Shown: positions 26,914 through 36,035, counted from the stretch's first letter. The stretch is 39,150 nucleotides of DNA from Clostridiaceae bacterium (GCA_012735465.1 JAAYHJ010000016.1:80648-119797), one strand, 5' to 3'. The notes: generated by a model not told the origin, from the letters alone. Numbers and translations are program-made.

Positions 26914-29082
26914 TTAGCTGCTTTTATTGCTGTCTTCCGGCCTAAGATAATAACCTATGGCAGGTATGTTTTTGGTCCTATAATAATCCGGATTGCTCAG
27001 ATGCACCTCATCCATTGTTTTTACTTGTACCAAGGTGCTTCCTTTTTTGGAGCGCATTACTTGCACTCCCTGGGCATCCCGCATGCTCTTTTCAGGAATG
27101 CTGCTTGTCTTAAAAATCAACACCTTGTTTATACTGCTAAAGGCAACTAATTCCGTGTCCTGTTGCAAATACATGATATGGACCAGCTTTGCCTGATTAG
27201 CATATGCCCGTGAAAGCTTTTTCCTGTTGGTTTTTGTAACATAGCTATCCAATCTAATTTTAGCCACCTTACCATTATCAAAGGAGAACAGCATGTGGCC
27301 GGAATAATCGGTGGTTGATACCACATATATAATTGTTTCATCCTCTTCCAGGCTAAGAAGGTTGGGTAAATATTCCCCAAAACTGCTTGCCTTGCAATCA
27401 GGAATTTCATGCAGTTTTCGTTTATACACATTATGCTTATTGGTAAACAAAAGCAAATCCGATTTATTGCTTGTCTCAATCTCTTGAATAATTTCATCAT
27501 CTTCTTTAAGCTTTTGGTCAGCACTTCCCCTTAAAGAAGTCAAAGGTATCTTTTTCAAATACTGCTGCTTTGTCAAAAATATTTTTACATTGTAGTCATC
27601 TACCAGATGTTCTTCAGGTATTTCTAGAATTTCATCTTCAAAAATTATCTCGGTACGTCGGGGTTGTCCGTACTTTTTAGATATTTCTTTCAATTCCTTT
27701 ATAATGATATTTTTTATCTTTCCTTCATCATTAAGGGTACTGCGCATCTCCTTAAGTTCTTTTTCCAAGTGTTCTATCTCGTTTATTCGGTTTAATATGT
27801 ATTCTTTATTCAGATTTCTTAGTTTAATTTCTGCTATAAACTCAGCCTGTACCAAATCAATATCAAACCCTTTCATCAAATTTGGTACAACATCCGCATC
27901 CTGGGCCGTATTCCGAATTATATGAACAGCCTTGTCAATATCCAGCAGGATCCTTTCCAATCCTTTTAACAGATGAAGCTTCTCCTCTTTTTTATTTATA
28001 TCAAAGGCAATTTGTCTTTTTTTGCAGTTTATTCTAAAATCAGCCCACTCCTTTAAAATTCCTGCAATCCCCAATACCATCGGCGTACCCTTTATTAATA
28101 CATTAAAATTGCAATTAAACGTATCCTGTAAAGGAGTCAACCGGAATAACTTGTTCATAATTTTATCCGGCTCTGTGTTTTTCTTCAGGTCTAAAGTAAT
28201 CTTCAATCCATTAAGATCAGTTTCATCCCTCACATCGGTTATATCTTTGATTTTTCCTGTTTTAACCAGATCAACAATTTTATCTATGATTGCTTCAACT
28301 GTTGTGGTATATGGGATTTCATAAATTTCTATACAATTATTTTTCTTATCGTACCTGTATTTTGCCCTGACCTTAAAACTGCCTCTTCCTGTGCGGTATA
28401 TTTGTTCCATTTCCTTTTTATCATAGATAAGTTGGCCTCCCGAAGGCAAATCCGGTGCCTTTAGGGTATCTAAAATATCAGTATTTTCATTTTTTAAAAA
28501 AGCAATGGTAGTATTACATAACTCCACTAAATTAAAGCTGCATATATTACTGGCCATACCTACAGCTATGCCCTGGTTGGGATTTGCCAATATATTGGGA
28601 AATGTGGTAGGTAAAAGAACCGGCTCCTTACATGTACCATCGTAATTATCTATATAGTCCACGGTGTTTTTATCTATATCTTTAAAAATCTCTTCGCAAA
28701 TTTTATCCAGCTTTACTTCAGTATATCTTGGAGCTGCAAAAACCATGTCACGGGAATATTGCTTTCCAAAATTTCCCTTAGAATCCACGAAAGGATGCAG
28801 CAGAGCACCATTCCCGCGGGTCAGCCTTACCAATGTCTCATAAATGGCCATATCTCCATGGGGATTGAGCCTCATGGTTTGTCCTACAACATTTGCTGAT
28901 TTTGTTCTCCCCCCGGTCAATAAACCCATCTTATACATGGTATACAGTAACTTGCGGTGCGAAGGCTTAAATCCGTCTATTTCGGGTATTGCCCGGGAAA
29001 TAATTACGCTCATAGCATAGGGCATGTAATTTTTTTCCAATGTTTCTGTGATTTTTTGTTCTATTATATTTTCAGTTGACAT
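26914..29082 (-). CDS. parC: Type IIA topoisomerase A subunit (ParC/GyrA-like, clostridial second pair)
   Basis: Breakage-reunion subunit of an ATP-dependent type II topoisomerase. The 722 residues have MPYAMSVIISRAIPEIDGFKPSHRKLLYTM at the N-terminus (winged-helix region), NPHGD in place of the usual HPHGD, and the catalytic Tyr120 in AAPRYTE. A coiled-coil tower spans about 350-460 (KKRQIAFDINKKEEKLHLLK and EIEHLEKELKEMR). The C-terminal third has beta-pinwheel-like repeats but no canonical GyrA box, arguing for a relaxing/decatenating enzyme rather than gyrase. ATG at 29082, not the GTG at 29091, follows AAGGGTGGGACTT. It lies 34 bp after the B subunit. The ParC name is an assignment by architecture; the family also goes under 'gyrase A-like'. 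Confidence 0.85.
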   Translation of the reverse strand: MSTENIIEQKITETLEKNYMPYAMSVIISRAIPEIDGFKPSHRKLLYTMYKMGLLTGGRTKSANVVGQTMRLNPHGDMAIYETLVRLTRGNGALLHPFVDSKGNFGKQYSRDMVFAAPRYTEVKLDKICEEIFKDIDKNTVDYIDNYDGTCKEPVLLPTTFPNILANPNQGIAVGMASNICSFNLVELCNTTIAFLKNENTDILDTLKAPDLPSGGQLIYDKKEMEQIYRTGRGSFKVRAKYRYDKKNNCIEIYEIPYTTTVEAIIDKIVDLVKTGKIKDITDVRDETDLNGLKITLDLKKNTEPDKIMNKLFRLTPLQDTFNCNFNVLIKGTPMVLGIAGILKEWADFRINCKKRQIAFDINKKEEKLHLLKGLERILLDIDKAVHIIRNTAQDADVVPNLMKGFDIDLVQAEFIAEIKLRNLNKEYILNRINEIEHLEKELKEMRSTLNDEGKIKNIIIKELKEISKKYGQPRRTEIIFEDEILEIPEEHLVDDYNVKIFLTKQQYLKKIPLTSLRGSADQKLKEDDEIIQEIETSNKSDLLLFTNKHNVYKRKLHEIPDCKASSFGEYLPNLLSLEEDETIIYVVSTTDYSGHMLFSFDNGKVAKIRLDSYVTKTNRKKLSRAYANQAKLVHIMYLQQDTELVAFSSINKVLIFKTSSIPEKSMRDAQGVQVMRSKKGSTLVQVKTMDEVHLSNPDYYRTKNIPAIGYYLRPEDSNKSS

Positions 29083-29116
29083 AAGTCCCACCCTTCAGTT
29101 TATTTTTGATATGGCA

Positions 29117-31108
29117 CTATACTACATCTATCATATCGATATACTTATATCCATTTTCAGAAATGAAATCCTTCCTCCCCTGCAAATTATCTCCTAACAA
29201 GAGGTCAAACATTTTACTGGTCTTTTCTGCATCTTCCGGCAACACTTTTATCAACCTTCTTGTCTCCGGATTCATGGTAGTCTGCCACATCATCTCCGGT
29301 TCATTCTCCCCAAGCCCCTTGGAACGTTGAATGGTATACTTTCCTTTTATTTTTGATAAAATAAGGTTTTTTTCTTTTTCCGAATATGCAAAATAAGTCT
29401 TAAACTTGGTATTTATTTCATACAGCGGGGATTCGGCAATATATACCTTCCCTTTTTCTATCAAGGTAGGCACAAGGCGGTACAGCATTGTAAGGATAAG
29501 CGTTCTTATCTGAAATCCATCCACATCTGCATCGGTACATATGATAATCTTGTTCCACTTCAGATTATCCATATTAAATGAATTCAAATCCTTATTATGC
29601 CTGGACTTTATCTCCACTCCGCAGCCCAGTACTTTCAGTAAGTCTACAATAATATCACTTTTAAAAATTTTATCATAATCTGCTTTTAAGCAATTCAATA
29701 TCTTACCTCTGACCGGCATAACCGCCTGAAACTCAGCATTTCTTCCCATTTTGCAGGCACCTAATGCTGAATCACCTTCTACAATATAAAGCTCCCTGAT
29801 CGAAACATCTTTTGTACGGCAATCTACAAATTTTTCAACACGGTTGCTTATATCAATATTTCCGCTTAACTTCTTTTTTACGTTTATCCTTGCCCTTTCA
29901 GCTGTTTCCCTGCTTCTTTTATTTATCAACACCTGGTCGGCAATTTTATCTGCTTCCTCTTTATTTTCTATAAAATAAACCTCCAGTTGCTCCTTCAAAA
30001 AATCGGTCATTGCTTCCTGTATGAATTTATTTGTAATTGCCTTCTTTGTCTGGTTTTCATAGCTTGTGATCGTCGAAAAAGAATTGCTTACCAGTATCAG
30101 GCTGTCTTGTATATCCACAAAACTTATCTTACTTTCGTTTTTATTGTACTTGTTGTTTTTCTTTAAATACTGGTCAATTTCATATACAAAAGCATTTTTA
30201 ACAGCCCTGTCCGGTGAACCTCCGTGCTCCAGAAAGCTTGAATTGTGGTAATATTCCAAAAGATTAATTTCATTGTTAAAACAAAAGGCAATCTGAATCT
30301 TTACCTTGTATTCAGGCTTGTCCTCCCTGTCCCTGCCCCGTCTTTCCGTTTCATAAAACTGTATTTTTGTAAACCCTTTTTGTTGGTCAACTTCCTTAAT
30401 ATAATCAATAATACCGTTTTCATAGTAATAGATATATGGGTTTTCGATACTTGCCGGTTCAAGCTCATCGTAAAAAATGAATTTTACACCTGCATTGACC
30501 ACTGCCTGCTTTTTCAGCGTTGTTTTAAAATATTCAGCGGGGATTTGGATATCCGTAAATACCTCGATATCCGGTTTCCATTTTATAATGGTTCCCGTAT
30601 GTTCATATTGACAGGGTTCTTTTTTTAGTCCACCTATGTTTTCTCCTTTTTCAAAATGCAAGCTGTATTTAAATCCGTCCCGATAGACAAAAACATCCAT
30701 GTACTCAGAACTGCACTGGGTTGCACAACAACCCAACCCATTTAATCCTAAACTAAACTCATAATTTTCATTTTCATTATTATTGTATTTACCTCCGGCA
30801 TACAGCTCACAGAAAACCAGCTCCCAATTATATCTTTGCTCTTTTGTATTATAATCGACGGGAATACCCCTGCCCTTGTCCTTAACCATTATAGAGTGAT
30901 CTTTAAAACGGGTAACCTCGATTACATCCCCATAACCCTCCCTTGCCTCATCAATGGAATTGGATAGTATTTCAAAAAACGAATGCTGGCATCCTTCAAT
31001 TCCATCGGATCCAAAAATAACTGAAGGACGTAAACGTACCCGATCAGCACCTTTAAGGGCAGATATGCTTTCATTACCATATTCGGACTTCTTTATTTCT
31101 TTTCCCAC
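29117..31108 (-). CDS. parE: Type IIA topoisomerase B subunit (ParE/GyrB-like)
   Basis: ATPase subunit partnering the A subunit downstream. About 663 residues. GHKL ATPase motifs: EILSNSIDEAREG (Mg-binding Asn), KDKGRGIPVD, and GLNGLGCCATQCSS where GLHGVGAS is usual; the transducer domain follows, then TOPRIM with YIVEGDSALGACKMGRN and CTDADVDGFQIRTL, and SKGLGENEPEMMW near the C-terminus. Start choice: GTG at 31108 follows AGGTGGGGG by 5 nt and gives the usual GKEIKKSEYGNESISALKG start; the longer frame begins at 31159, inside the -10/transcription-start region of the promoter at 31151-31179, so it cannot be used from that promoter. Confidence 0.87.
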   Translation of the reverse strand: MGKEIKKSEYGNESISALKGADRVRLRPSVIFGSDGIEGCQHSFFEILSNSIDEAREGYGDVIEVTRFKDHSIMVKDKGRGIPVDYNTKEQRYNWELVFCELYAGGKYNNNENENYEFSLGLNGLGCCATQCSSEYMDVFVYRDGFKYSLHFEKGENIGGLKKEPCQYEHTGTIIKWKPDIEVFTDIQIPAEYFKTTLKKQAVVNAGVKFIFYDELEPASIENPYIYYYENGIIDYIKEVDQQKGFTKIQFYETERRGRDREDKPEYKVKIQIAFCFNNEINLLEYYHNSSFLEHGGSPDRAVKNAFVYEIDQYLKKNNKYNKNESKISFVDIQDSLILVSNSFSTITSYENQTKKAITNKFIQEAMTDFLKEQLEVYFIENKEEADKIADQVLINKRSRETAERARINVKKKLSGNIDISNRVEKFVDCRTKDVSIRELYIVEGDSALGACKMGRNAEFQAVMPVRGKILNCLKADYDKIFKSDIIVDLLKVLGCGVEIKSRHNKDLNSFNMDNLKWNKIIICTDADVDGFQIRTLILTMLYRLVPTLIEKGKVYIAESPLYEINTKFKTYFAYSEKEKNLILSKIKGKYTIQRSKGLGENEPEMMWQTTMNPETRRLIKVLPEDAEKTSKMFDLLLGDNLQGRKDFISENGYKYIDMIDVV

Positions 31109-31135
31109 TTGTACCCCCACCTTGTTTTTTTTATC

Positions 31136-31189
31136 TGATATGCTCTTTTCACAATACATGAAACAACTGTTCGTGTCAAGAGCATATCA
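31136..31189. repeat. Perfect 12-bp inverted repeat bracketing the topoisomerase promoter
   Basis: TGATATGCTCTT at 31136-31147 and AAGAGCATATCA at 31178-31189 are exact reverse complements with 30 bp between. The core promoter lies inside, one arm covering the -35 edge and the other the start point. Partial symmetry continues inward (CAC at both sides after two mismatches). Confidence 0.85.
31151..31179 (-). promoter_or_regulatory. Promoter of the topoisomerase operon
   Basis: -35 TTGACA (31174-31179), exactly 17 bp, -10 TATTGT (31151-31156). Transcription should begin near 31144. The -35 overlaps the right arm of a perfect 12-bp inverted repeat. Confidence 0.75.
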
Positions 31190-31223
31190 AGGGAAATAAG
31201 AAAATTAGCAAGGAATTATTTTT

Positions 31224-31658
31224 CTAATATGCATAAGGACCCGCGCCATAGCCTGGCCCATATCCAAGGCCATATCCCGGACCATAACCATAACCCGGTC
31301 CATACCCTCTTCTCTGCAACAATTCCCGAATCAGCAAGATGCTTATTAAATCTCTAAAAAGTCGTCGTCTTCCAATAATTTGTTGTGTCGCACCTTCGGA
31401 TGTTATCTCATAATCCCTTAGCATTTCAGGGTATTTGTCCCTGCATTCATAAAAAATTTCATCTGCTGCAGCTTCTACAATTTCATAGCTGGGATATGGA
31501 TACATCATTGGGTTATAAGGATTATCCATTTCCTCGCATTTCCTTCTGACCATGGGATAAACAACATAATAAACATCCGGATATCTCATTGGTTCATAGT
31601 CCATCATATGAGGATAGTACCTCTGCATATAATCTTGATAATAATTATAATTATACAT
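31224..31658 (-). CDS. Tyr/Gly-rich spore-coat-like protein with GYGPGYG tail
   Basis: A 144-residue protein of unknown family. The first third is Tyr-, Met- and Pro-rich (MYNYNYYQDYMQRYYPHMM), like many coat or exosporium proteins. A middle region (about 60-115) has a more globular helical look with two Cys in the whole protein (VRRKCEEM and FYECRDK). The last 27 residues are repeats of GYGPGYG. No signal peptide. ATG at 31658 follows AGGAGG by 7 nt; an in-frame start ten codons upstream lies in the ribosome-site region. A sigma-K-like promoter candidate precedes it. The coat role is an inference from composition and promoter. Confidence 0.7.
   Translation of the reverse strand: MYNYNYYQDYMQRYYPHMMDYEPMRYPDVYYVVYPMVRRKCEEMDNPYNPMMYPYPSYEIVEAAADEIFYECRDKYPEMLRDYEITSEGATQQIIGRRRLFRDLISILLIRELLQRRGYGPGYGYGPGYGLGYGPGYGAGPYAY
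31227..31310 (-). repeat. Tandem GYGPGYG-coding repeats
   Basis: The 3' end of the Tyr/Gly-rich gene consists of near-tandem repeats of roughly 18-24 bp coding Gly-Tyr-Gly-Pro units, visible on the plus strand as repeated CCATATCC/CCATAACC blocks. Such tracts vary in length by slippage. Confidence 0.75.
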
Positions 31659-31704
31659 TTCCAAACCTCCTTTACATTTTCTTGACAAACTATTTATTCA
31701 GTAT

Positions 31705-31731
31705 CATTATATGGGTTTATGTATAGAGGGT
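31705..31731 (-). promoter_or_regulatory. Sigma-K-like promoter candidate for the coat-like gene
   Basis: AC at 31730-31731, a 16-bp gap and CATATAATG at 31705-31713 fit the late mother-cell sigma-K pattern (AC-N16/17-CATAnnnTA) except at the last base. It is about 47 bp upstream of the ATG. A sigma-A reading with a 19-bp spacer (TTGTCA/TATAAT) is less likely. Confidence 0.4.
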
Positions 31732-31743
31732 GACAAAAACAAG

Positions 31744-31777
31744 AATAGTTACGCACTTTAATGCGTAACTATTTTCC
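31744..31777 (-). terminator. Terminator after the SLH-GH18 gene
   Basis: AATAGTTACGCA / TGCGTAACTATT, a 12-bp stem with 6-base loop at 31744-31773, followed on the minus strand by CTTGTTTTTG and on the plus strand by TTTCCC. It lies 7 bp past the stop. Confidence 0.88.
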
Positions 31778-31779
31778 CA

Positions 31780-33867
31780 TTACTTTGCGGTATTATCTTT
31801 TAGCCAATCTTCGTAGCCATCATAACCGTTTAGAGTTTTATTTAAAACAGGCCATATATCCGGCGTTTCAAAACCTCTTCTCCAGCTGGCAACTCCTGCA
31901 AGGGAATACTTGTGTACCAGGGATGCCTTCAGTCCTATGGATTTTGTATCTTCCATCCATATTTTATATGACTTATTATTGATGCTATAGGAAGCAATAT
32001 ACTGTCCGCTCTGATTATCCCAATATATATTTGCATTATTTTGTCTTACCAAATCCTGTGCCGTTTGCATTGAAATAGCCGTTGTCTTTACTACTTTTCC
32101 ATTCTGTTCTTCCCATAAACGGGTATACAAGGGCAGTCCTAACAGCAGTTCTTCTCTCGGCACCTGTTCCAGTACCTCTTTCAACCCACTTTCCACCCAG
32201 CTATACTGGGCTACCGACCCGCTTTTTTTGCTCCAACTGCCGTTTTGGTCATAAGCCATAAGAACCACGTAATCAGCAGCTTTACCAAGGGCCCGTCGGT
32301 CATAGCACATGGACCAGTTCAAGCTGGTAGGCTCAATTTTTGTAACATCCACCGACGTTATAACCCCCAGTTCCCTTAGAACCACAGCCATTTCCCTGAC
32401 CATTTGAGACAATTTGTGCCTGTCAGAATAATACACATTTTCAAAATCTACGTTAATACCATCCAGCTGATACTTTTTAGTATACTCTATCAATAGCTCA
32501 ATAATTTTCCTTCTTGAATTGCTGTCATTTAATACTTTATTGGCAACATCTATGTCAAATTCATTTCTAAACAATCCCCATACATCATAACCATTTTTAT
32601 GAGCCCACTGAATATATTTGTTATCCCCCATATCAACCATGTAAATGCTTCCCTGCCGGTTATTAAAAACCTGCGGGTCACTGCTTTTTACCCCAAGGCT
32701 GCTCTTATCCGATCTTAATTCAAACCATGTAGGGGAAATAACATTTAGTCCTTCCATAGGGTCCACTCCTGACATATCCGGAGTTTTAACCGCTACCTGT
32801 TCCCAGGTAAGGTTAATTTTTTTATCCTGATACAATCTGCTTTCAGTATCATATATTTTCCATCCATCACTTAACTTCCAAAGGTATATGATTTTTTCTC
32901 CTTTATAGTCCTTCACCCTGTTTGCACCCTTATCAAAAGTTCGGGTATAGGTTACATCATACCTTACAGTAGCCTTTGCGGTATACCTTGATACCGTATC
33001 AATACGTATCTGTATATTCTGGTGGGTTTCTCTTACGTTTATTCCTTTTTCATTAAACAAGTCTATAGCTTGCGATTTTACATTGTTCTCATCTAATTCT
33101 TTTCCTACCGAATACTGCATATTGAAACTAAATTCATTCTTTCCCGCATTTTTGCTTTCAAGGTAACTATTCATATATTCCTGTATGAATTGCTGGATAT
33201 CCTTCTTTTCATCATTTACATTTTGTACATCCTTATTGTTTAGCATCCTGCTTATCATAATTGCTGCTTCTGCTCTTAAAGCATAGTTATTAGGTCTAAA
33301 AGTATTATCTTCATATCCGCTTATTATTCCACTGCTTACAGCTGCATCAATCTGTGCTTTGTAAGGATAGTCTTTTTTAATATCCCTGAAATTTGAAGCA
33401 CCTGATGAGGTTTTATCCTGAAGACCCATAGCCCTTACAAGTACAAGCACGATTTCTTCACGGCTTATCTTCTTGTTCGGCGAAAACGTACCATCGGGAT
33501 TCCCCTTTGTAATACCCTTTTCTTCTGCAATTGCCACTGTTTCATAATACCAATCCTCAGGTTTTACATCACTGAAAGATACTCTGCCCTTTATATCACT
33601 TTTTTTATAATCTAAAGCCCTTACCAACATAGCCATAAATTCTGCCCGGGTAACCATCTTGTCCGGATTGGAGTTTTTACCGTCTCCTTTTAGTACACCC
33701 ATGTATGTCAGTTCAGTAATGCTTTCCTCAGCCCAGTGTCCCGTAATATCCTGCATAAAAAAGCTCTCTTCTATCTGAAAAGCATAAGTGCTTAACGGAG
33801 CAATAAAGAATATCCCTAAAAAAGCAATAATGCACAATATATTATTAATATTTAAAAACTTCTTCAT
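31780..33867 (-). CDS. SLH-anchored GH18 glycosidase (spore-germination/cell-wall hydrolase type)
   Basis: A secreted, surface-anchored protein of 695 residues. Signal peptide 1-30 ends at STYAFQ. Three SLH repeats span about 35-210 (MQDITGHWAEESITELTYMG, FSDVKPEDWYYETVAIAEEKG, and GYEDNTFRPNNYALRAEAA). A linker domain (about 225-360) with YSVGKELDEN resembles a nuclear-transport-factor-2-like fold. The GH18 module (about 370-690) has the active-site LDGINVDFENV with Glu476 as acid, and MAYDQNG. The pattern resembles YaaH/YdhD-type N-acetylglucosaminidases that act on spore cortex or peptidoglycan. ATG at 33867 follows AGGGGAGTGATAAT; the longer frame lacks a site. It is followed by the Tyr/Gly-rich gene and preceded by the vanW gene. 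Confidence 0.9.
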   Translation of the reverse strand: MKKFLNINNILCIIAFLGIFFIAPLSTYAFQIEESFFMQDITGHWAEESITELTYMGVLKGDGKNSNPDKMVTRAEFMAMLVRALDYKKSDIKGRVSFSDVKPEDWYYETVAIAEEKGITKGNPDGTFSPNKKISREEIVLVLVRAMGLQDKTSSGASNFRDIKKDYPYKAQIDAAVSSGIISGYEDNTFRPNNYALRAEAAIMISRMLNNKDVQNVNDEKKDIQQFIQEYMNSYLESKNAGKNEFSFNMQYSVGKELDENNVKSQAIDLFNEKGINVRETHQNIQIRIDTVSRYTAKATVRYDVTYTRTFDKGANRVKDYKGEKIIYLWKLSDGWKIYDTESRLYQDKKINLTWEQVAVKTPDMSGVDPMEGLNVISPTWFELRSDKSSLGVKSSDPQVFNNRQGSIYMVDMGDNKYIQWAHKNGYDVWGLFRNEFDIDVANKVLNDSNSRRKIIELLIEYTKKYQLDGINVDFENVYYSDRHKLSQMVREMAVVLRELGVITSVDVTKIEPTSLNWSMCYDRRALGKAADYVVLMAYDQNGSWSKKSGSVAQYSWVESGLKEVLEQVPREELLLGLPLYTRLWEEQNGKVVKTTAISMQTAQDLVRQNNANIYWDNQSGQYIASYSINNKSYKIWMEDTKSIGLKASLVHKYSLAGVASWRRGFETPDIWPVLNKTLNGYDGYEDWLKDNTAK

Positions 33868-33944
33868 ATTATCACTCCCCTCACAAAATAGCATTAATTT
33901 AATAATAACATTATGTAAACCTTTTTTCCAGTGGAAACAGATGG

Positions 33945-33983
33945 ATAAAAAAACAGCTCCTTTTCTTGACTAAGAAAAGGAGC
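33945..33983 (-). terminator. Terminator after the vanW-type gene
   Basis: Perfect 12-bp stem GCTCCTTTTCTT / AAGAAAAGGAGC with 4-base loop (33956-33983), followed on the minus strand by TGTTTTTTTA. It separates the vanW gene from the GH18 gene. Confidence 0.93.
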
Positions 33984-34031
33984 ATCAAAATGCGATATAC
34001 CAAATTTAACTATACTTTATTGTACAGCAGT

Positions 34032-35762
34032 TTATTCTGCATTGGAAGGAATATCAGCGGAGTCCTCATCCCCCTGAACTTCCTGGGGTGCTGTATTTTG
34101 CTGCTCAGGCTGGGTGTCAGGCTTTGTTACATTCTCCGATTTAACATCTCCAGGTGCTTCCACCTTTTTTGTTCCTCTTTTTACAATGTGCTCAATCGGC
34201 ATATAACTGCTTGTAGAAATTTTTTTTCTGCTAACCACCTGGCCATCTATTTTTGTAATCTTATAGGTATCCACTACATATCCATTAGCACCATTTTGCT
34301 GGACTACCGTTTTTCCTTCTTCCAACCCAGGATCATCAACATATTTAGTCGTAAAAGGAACGGTTTTTATAATCTTGTTTTCAATTTCGATTGTTTTATT
34401 AACACCGTTCTTTGTTCCCCATATTTCAAAGGTAATATTTCCTCCCCGGATTATACAATCAATTCTTATGGGCCATTCCGTATTGTTTCTAAATTTTAAA
34501 TCCAATACATCGTAGGCAACTGCAGCATCTTGCCCCGGAGGAACGTAAGAAACCGTCATTGAGTGATTGTACCGGTTAACAATCTCAAGGTCTGCAAAGA
34601 GCGCCGCATTGTATAATGTTGTAGAAACCTGACAGATTCCTCCTCCTACTCCATCTACTATTTGTCCACCAACATAAATTTTTGCATTTTTATAGCCTGT
34701 CTCGTACGTTCTGTCCCCTACCACATCATTATATGAAAACACTTCTCCCGGTCCAATAACCGTTCCGTTAATTGCATTCCCTGCCAGATTAATATTATGA
34801 ATTCTTTCAGCATAGCTTACACTAAAAGAAGTGGTAAAGCTGGAGAATTTATCTTTAAACAAATTTTTTTCAATGTATTCCTGCAATACTGTCGGCTGTG
34901 TAAATGAAAGGGGTATGTAGTATTTCTCACCTTCCGATTGGTGATTTTTAATTATTTCTTCTGCTTCCGCCTTATCAAAGGAAATACCTGCTTTATGGGG
35001 GATAACTTGAATTCTATAATTTTTAATCTCATAACGGGCATCTTCAGGTTCTTTGTATATTTGTTCATATAACTTATCTACATCAACTTTTTCCGGTTCC
35101 ACCGTTTCCAGGGGTAATTCGACATTATTTATGTTTTTGGAATTTACGGCATTTAAAACAATACTTACTGCCTCAGATATATTAATCCTTTCCCCGCTTA
35201 CTCCGTTAATAACTACCAAACGATCCCCTTCTATCATTGTTTGATATTCTTTAACAGGTACATCTACTTGTTCTGCTAATTCTTTAATTTTAGATTCAAC
35301 TTTATCCAAATCCACTTTTATTTTTAACGGGATAATCACTTTATTTTTCTTGGCATTAGATATGGTAGCAATCCTACTGAAAATATTACCGTACCGGCCA
35401 ACATCAAAGGCTTGGGATACGGCATTTTCTATATCATAGGTTGCGTCTATTTCCTTACAAGTAAATTCTATTGATTTTCCTTTGCTCGAAATTCTTATGA
35501 CCCGTTCATCCAATTCCTGCTGATATATCTTTGGGAAATTTTCAATAACTGAATCTTTTGTTTTTCCTCCTACATGTAAATCACCAATGTATACTCCCGA
35601 GTAAATTTTAGAGTGATTAAGCAGGCTATAAGCACTCCATCCTATGTAAGCCGAAGATATAATAAAAATAATTAAAAAATACATAAGTCCATATTTAATA
35701 ATACGTGGATTTACCTGCCGTCTATTCCGTTGTTGTTCATACTTGTTTATTTGATTATTCAT
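34032..35762 (-). CDS. VanW family protein with G5 domain
   Basis: A membrane-anchored extracytoplasmic protein of 576 residues. A short basic cytosolic N-terminus is followed by one membrane helix at about 25-48 (YGLMYFLIIFIISSAYIG). The outside part has two YoaR-type putative peptidoglycan-binding domains (about 55-305), the VanW domain (about 325-450, with GPGEVFSYNDVVG and GGGICQVSTTLYNAAL) and a G5 domain (about 465-540), then a low-complexity Pro/Glu/Gln tail. The family is linked to the cell wall, but its biochemical role is unknown; it does not itself mean vancomycin resistance. ATG at 35762 follows GGGAGGCTTCCTA. A promoter lies 48 bp upstream and a strong terminator downstream, so it is monocistronic. 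Confidence 0.92.
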   Translation of the reverse strand: MNNQINKYEQQRNRRQVNPRIIKYGLMYFLIIFIISSAYIGWSAYSLLNHSKIYSGVYIGDLHVGGKTKDSVIENFPKIYQQELDERVIRISSKGKSIEFTCKEIDATYDIENAVSQAFDVGRYGNIFSRIATISNAKKNKVIIPLKIKVDLDKVESKIKELAEQVDVPVKEYQTMIEGDRLVVINGVSGERINISEAVSIVLNAVNSKNINNVELPLETVEPEKVDVDKLYEQIYKEPEDARYEIKNYRIQVIPHKAGISFDKAEAEEIIKNHQSEGEKYYIPLSFTQPTVLQEYIEKNLFKDKFSSFTTSFSVSYAERIHNINLAGNAINGTVIGPGEVFSYNDVVGDRTYETGYKNAKIYVGGQIVDGVGGGICQVSTTLYNAALFADLEIVNRYNHSMTVSYVPPGQDAAVAYDVLDLKFRNNTEWPIRIDCIIRGGNITFEIWGTKNGVNKTIEIENKIIKTVPFTTKYVDDPGLEEGKTVVQQNGANGYVVDTYKITKIDGQVVSRKKISTSSYMPIEHIVKRGTKKVEAPGDVKSENVTKPDTQPEQQNTAPQEVQGDEDSADIPSNAE

Positions 35763-35809
35763 TAGGAAGCCTCCCAAAACTTTACTATTCATACTTTATC
35801 TATATAAAT

Positions 35810-35838
35810 ATTGTACTTTTTAGATGCATATATTGCAA
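35810..35838 (-). promoter_or_regulatory. Promoter of the vanW-type gene
   Basis: -35 TTGCAA (35833-35838), 17-bp spacer, -10 TACAAT (35810-35815). Predicted start near 35803, about 40 nt before the ATG. Confidence 0.65.
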
Positions 35839-35972
35839 TAATAAAAAAAGCAAGAATATATTATTTTTTTAGTTATTATTTATTTAGGTTTATATTTGTC
35901 AAAACTGACTGTTTAGACGTTTTATTCTCAAAAAAGTTCGGGTATATGTCGGTGCATATTAATTTATATACA

Positions 35973-36022
35973 AAAGAACAGTTATACGGTTGTACTGCTG
36001 TCCAACCATATAACTGTTCTTT
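35973..36022 (-). terminator. Terminator after the PTS EIIC-like gene
   Basis: AAAGAACAGTTATACGGTTG pairs with CAACCATATAACTGTTCTTT over 20 bp with one wobble or mismatch, around a 10-base loop. Minus-strand continuation is TGTATA with few Ts, so it may act partly as a 3' stabiliser. It lies 14 bp after the stop. Confidence 0.75.
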
Positions 36023-36035
36023 CTTTATGATTCTG

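Noticed and set aside
31109-31159. N-terminal extension of the topoisomerase B subunit (start at 31159)
   Set aside because: The predicted -10 and transcription start lie inside it, there is no ribosome site, and the GTG at 31108 has a strong one.
34032-35762. Vancomycin resistance determinant
   Set aside because: VanW-domain proteins are widespread in Firmicutes; no vanHAX or sensor-regulator genes lie nearby, so resistance is not implied.
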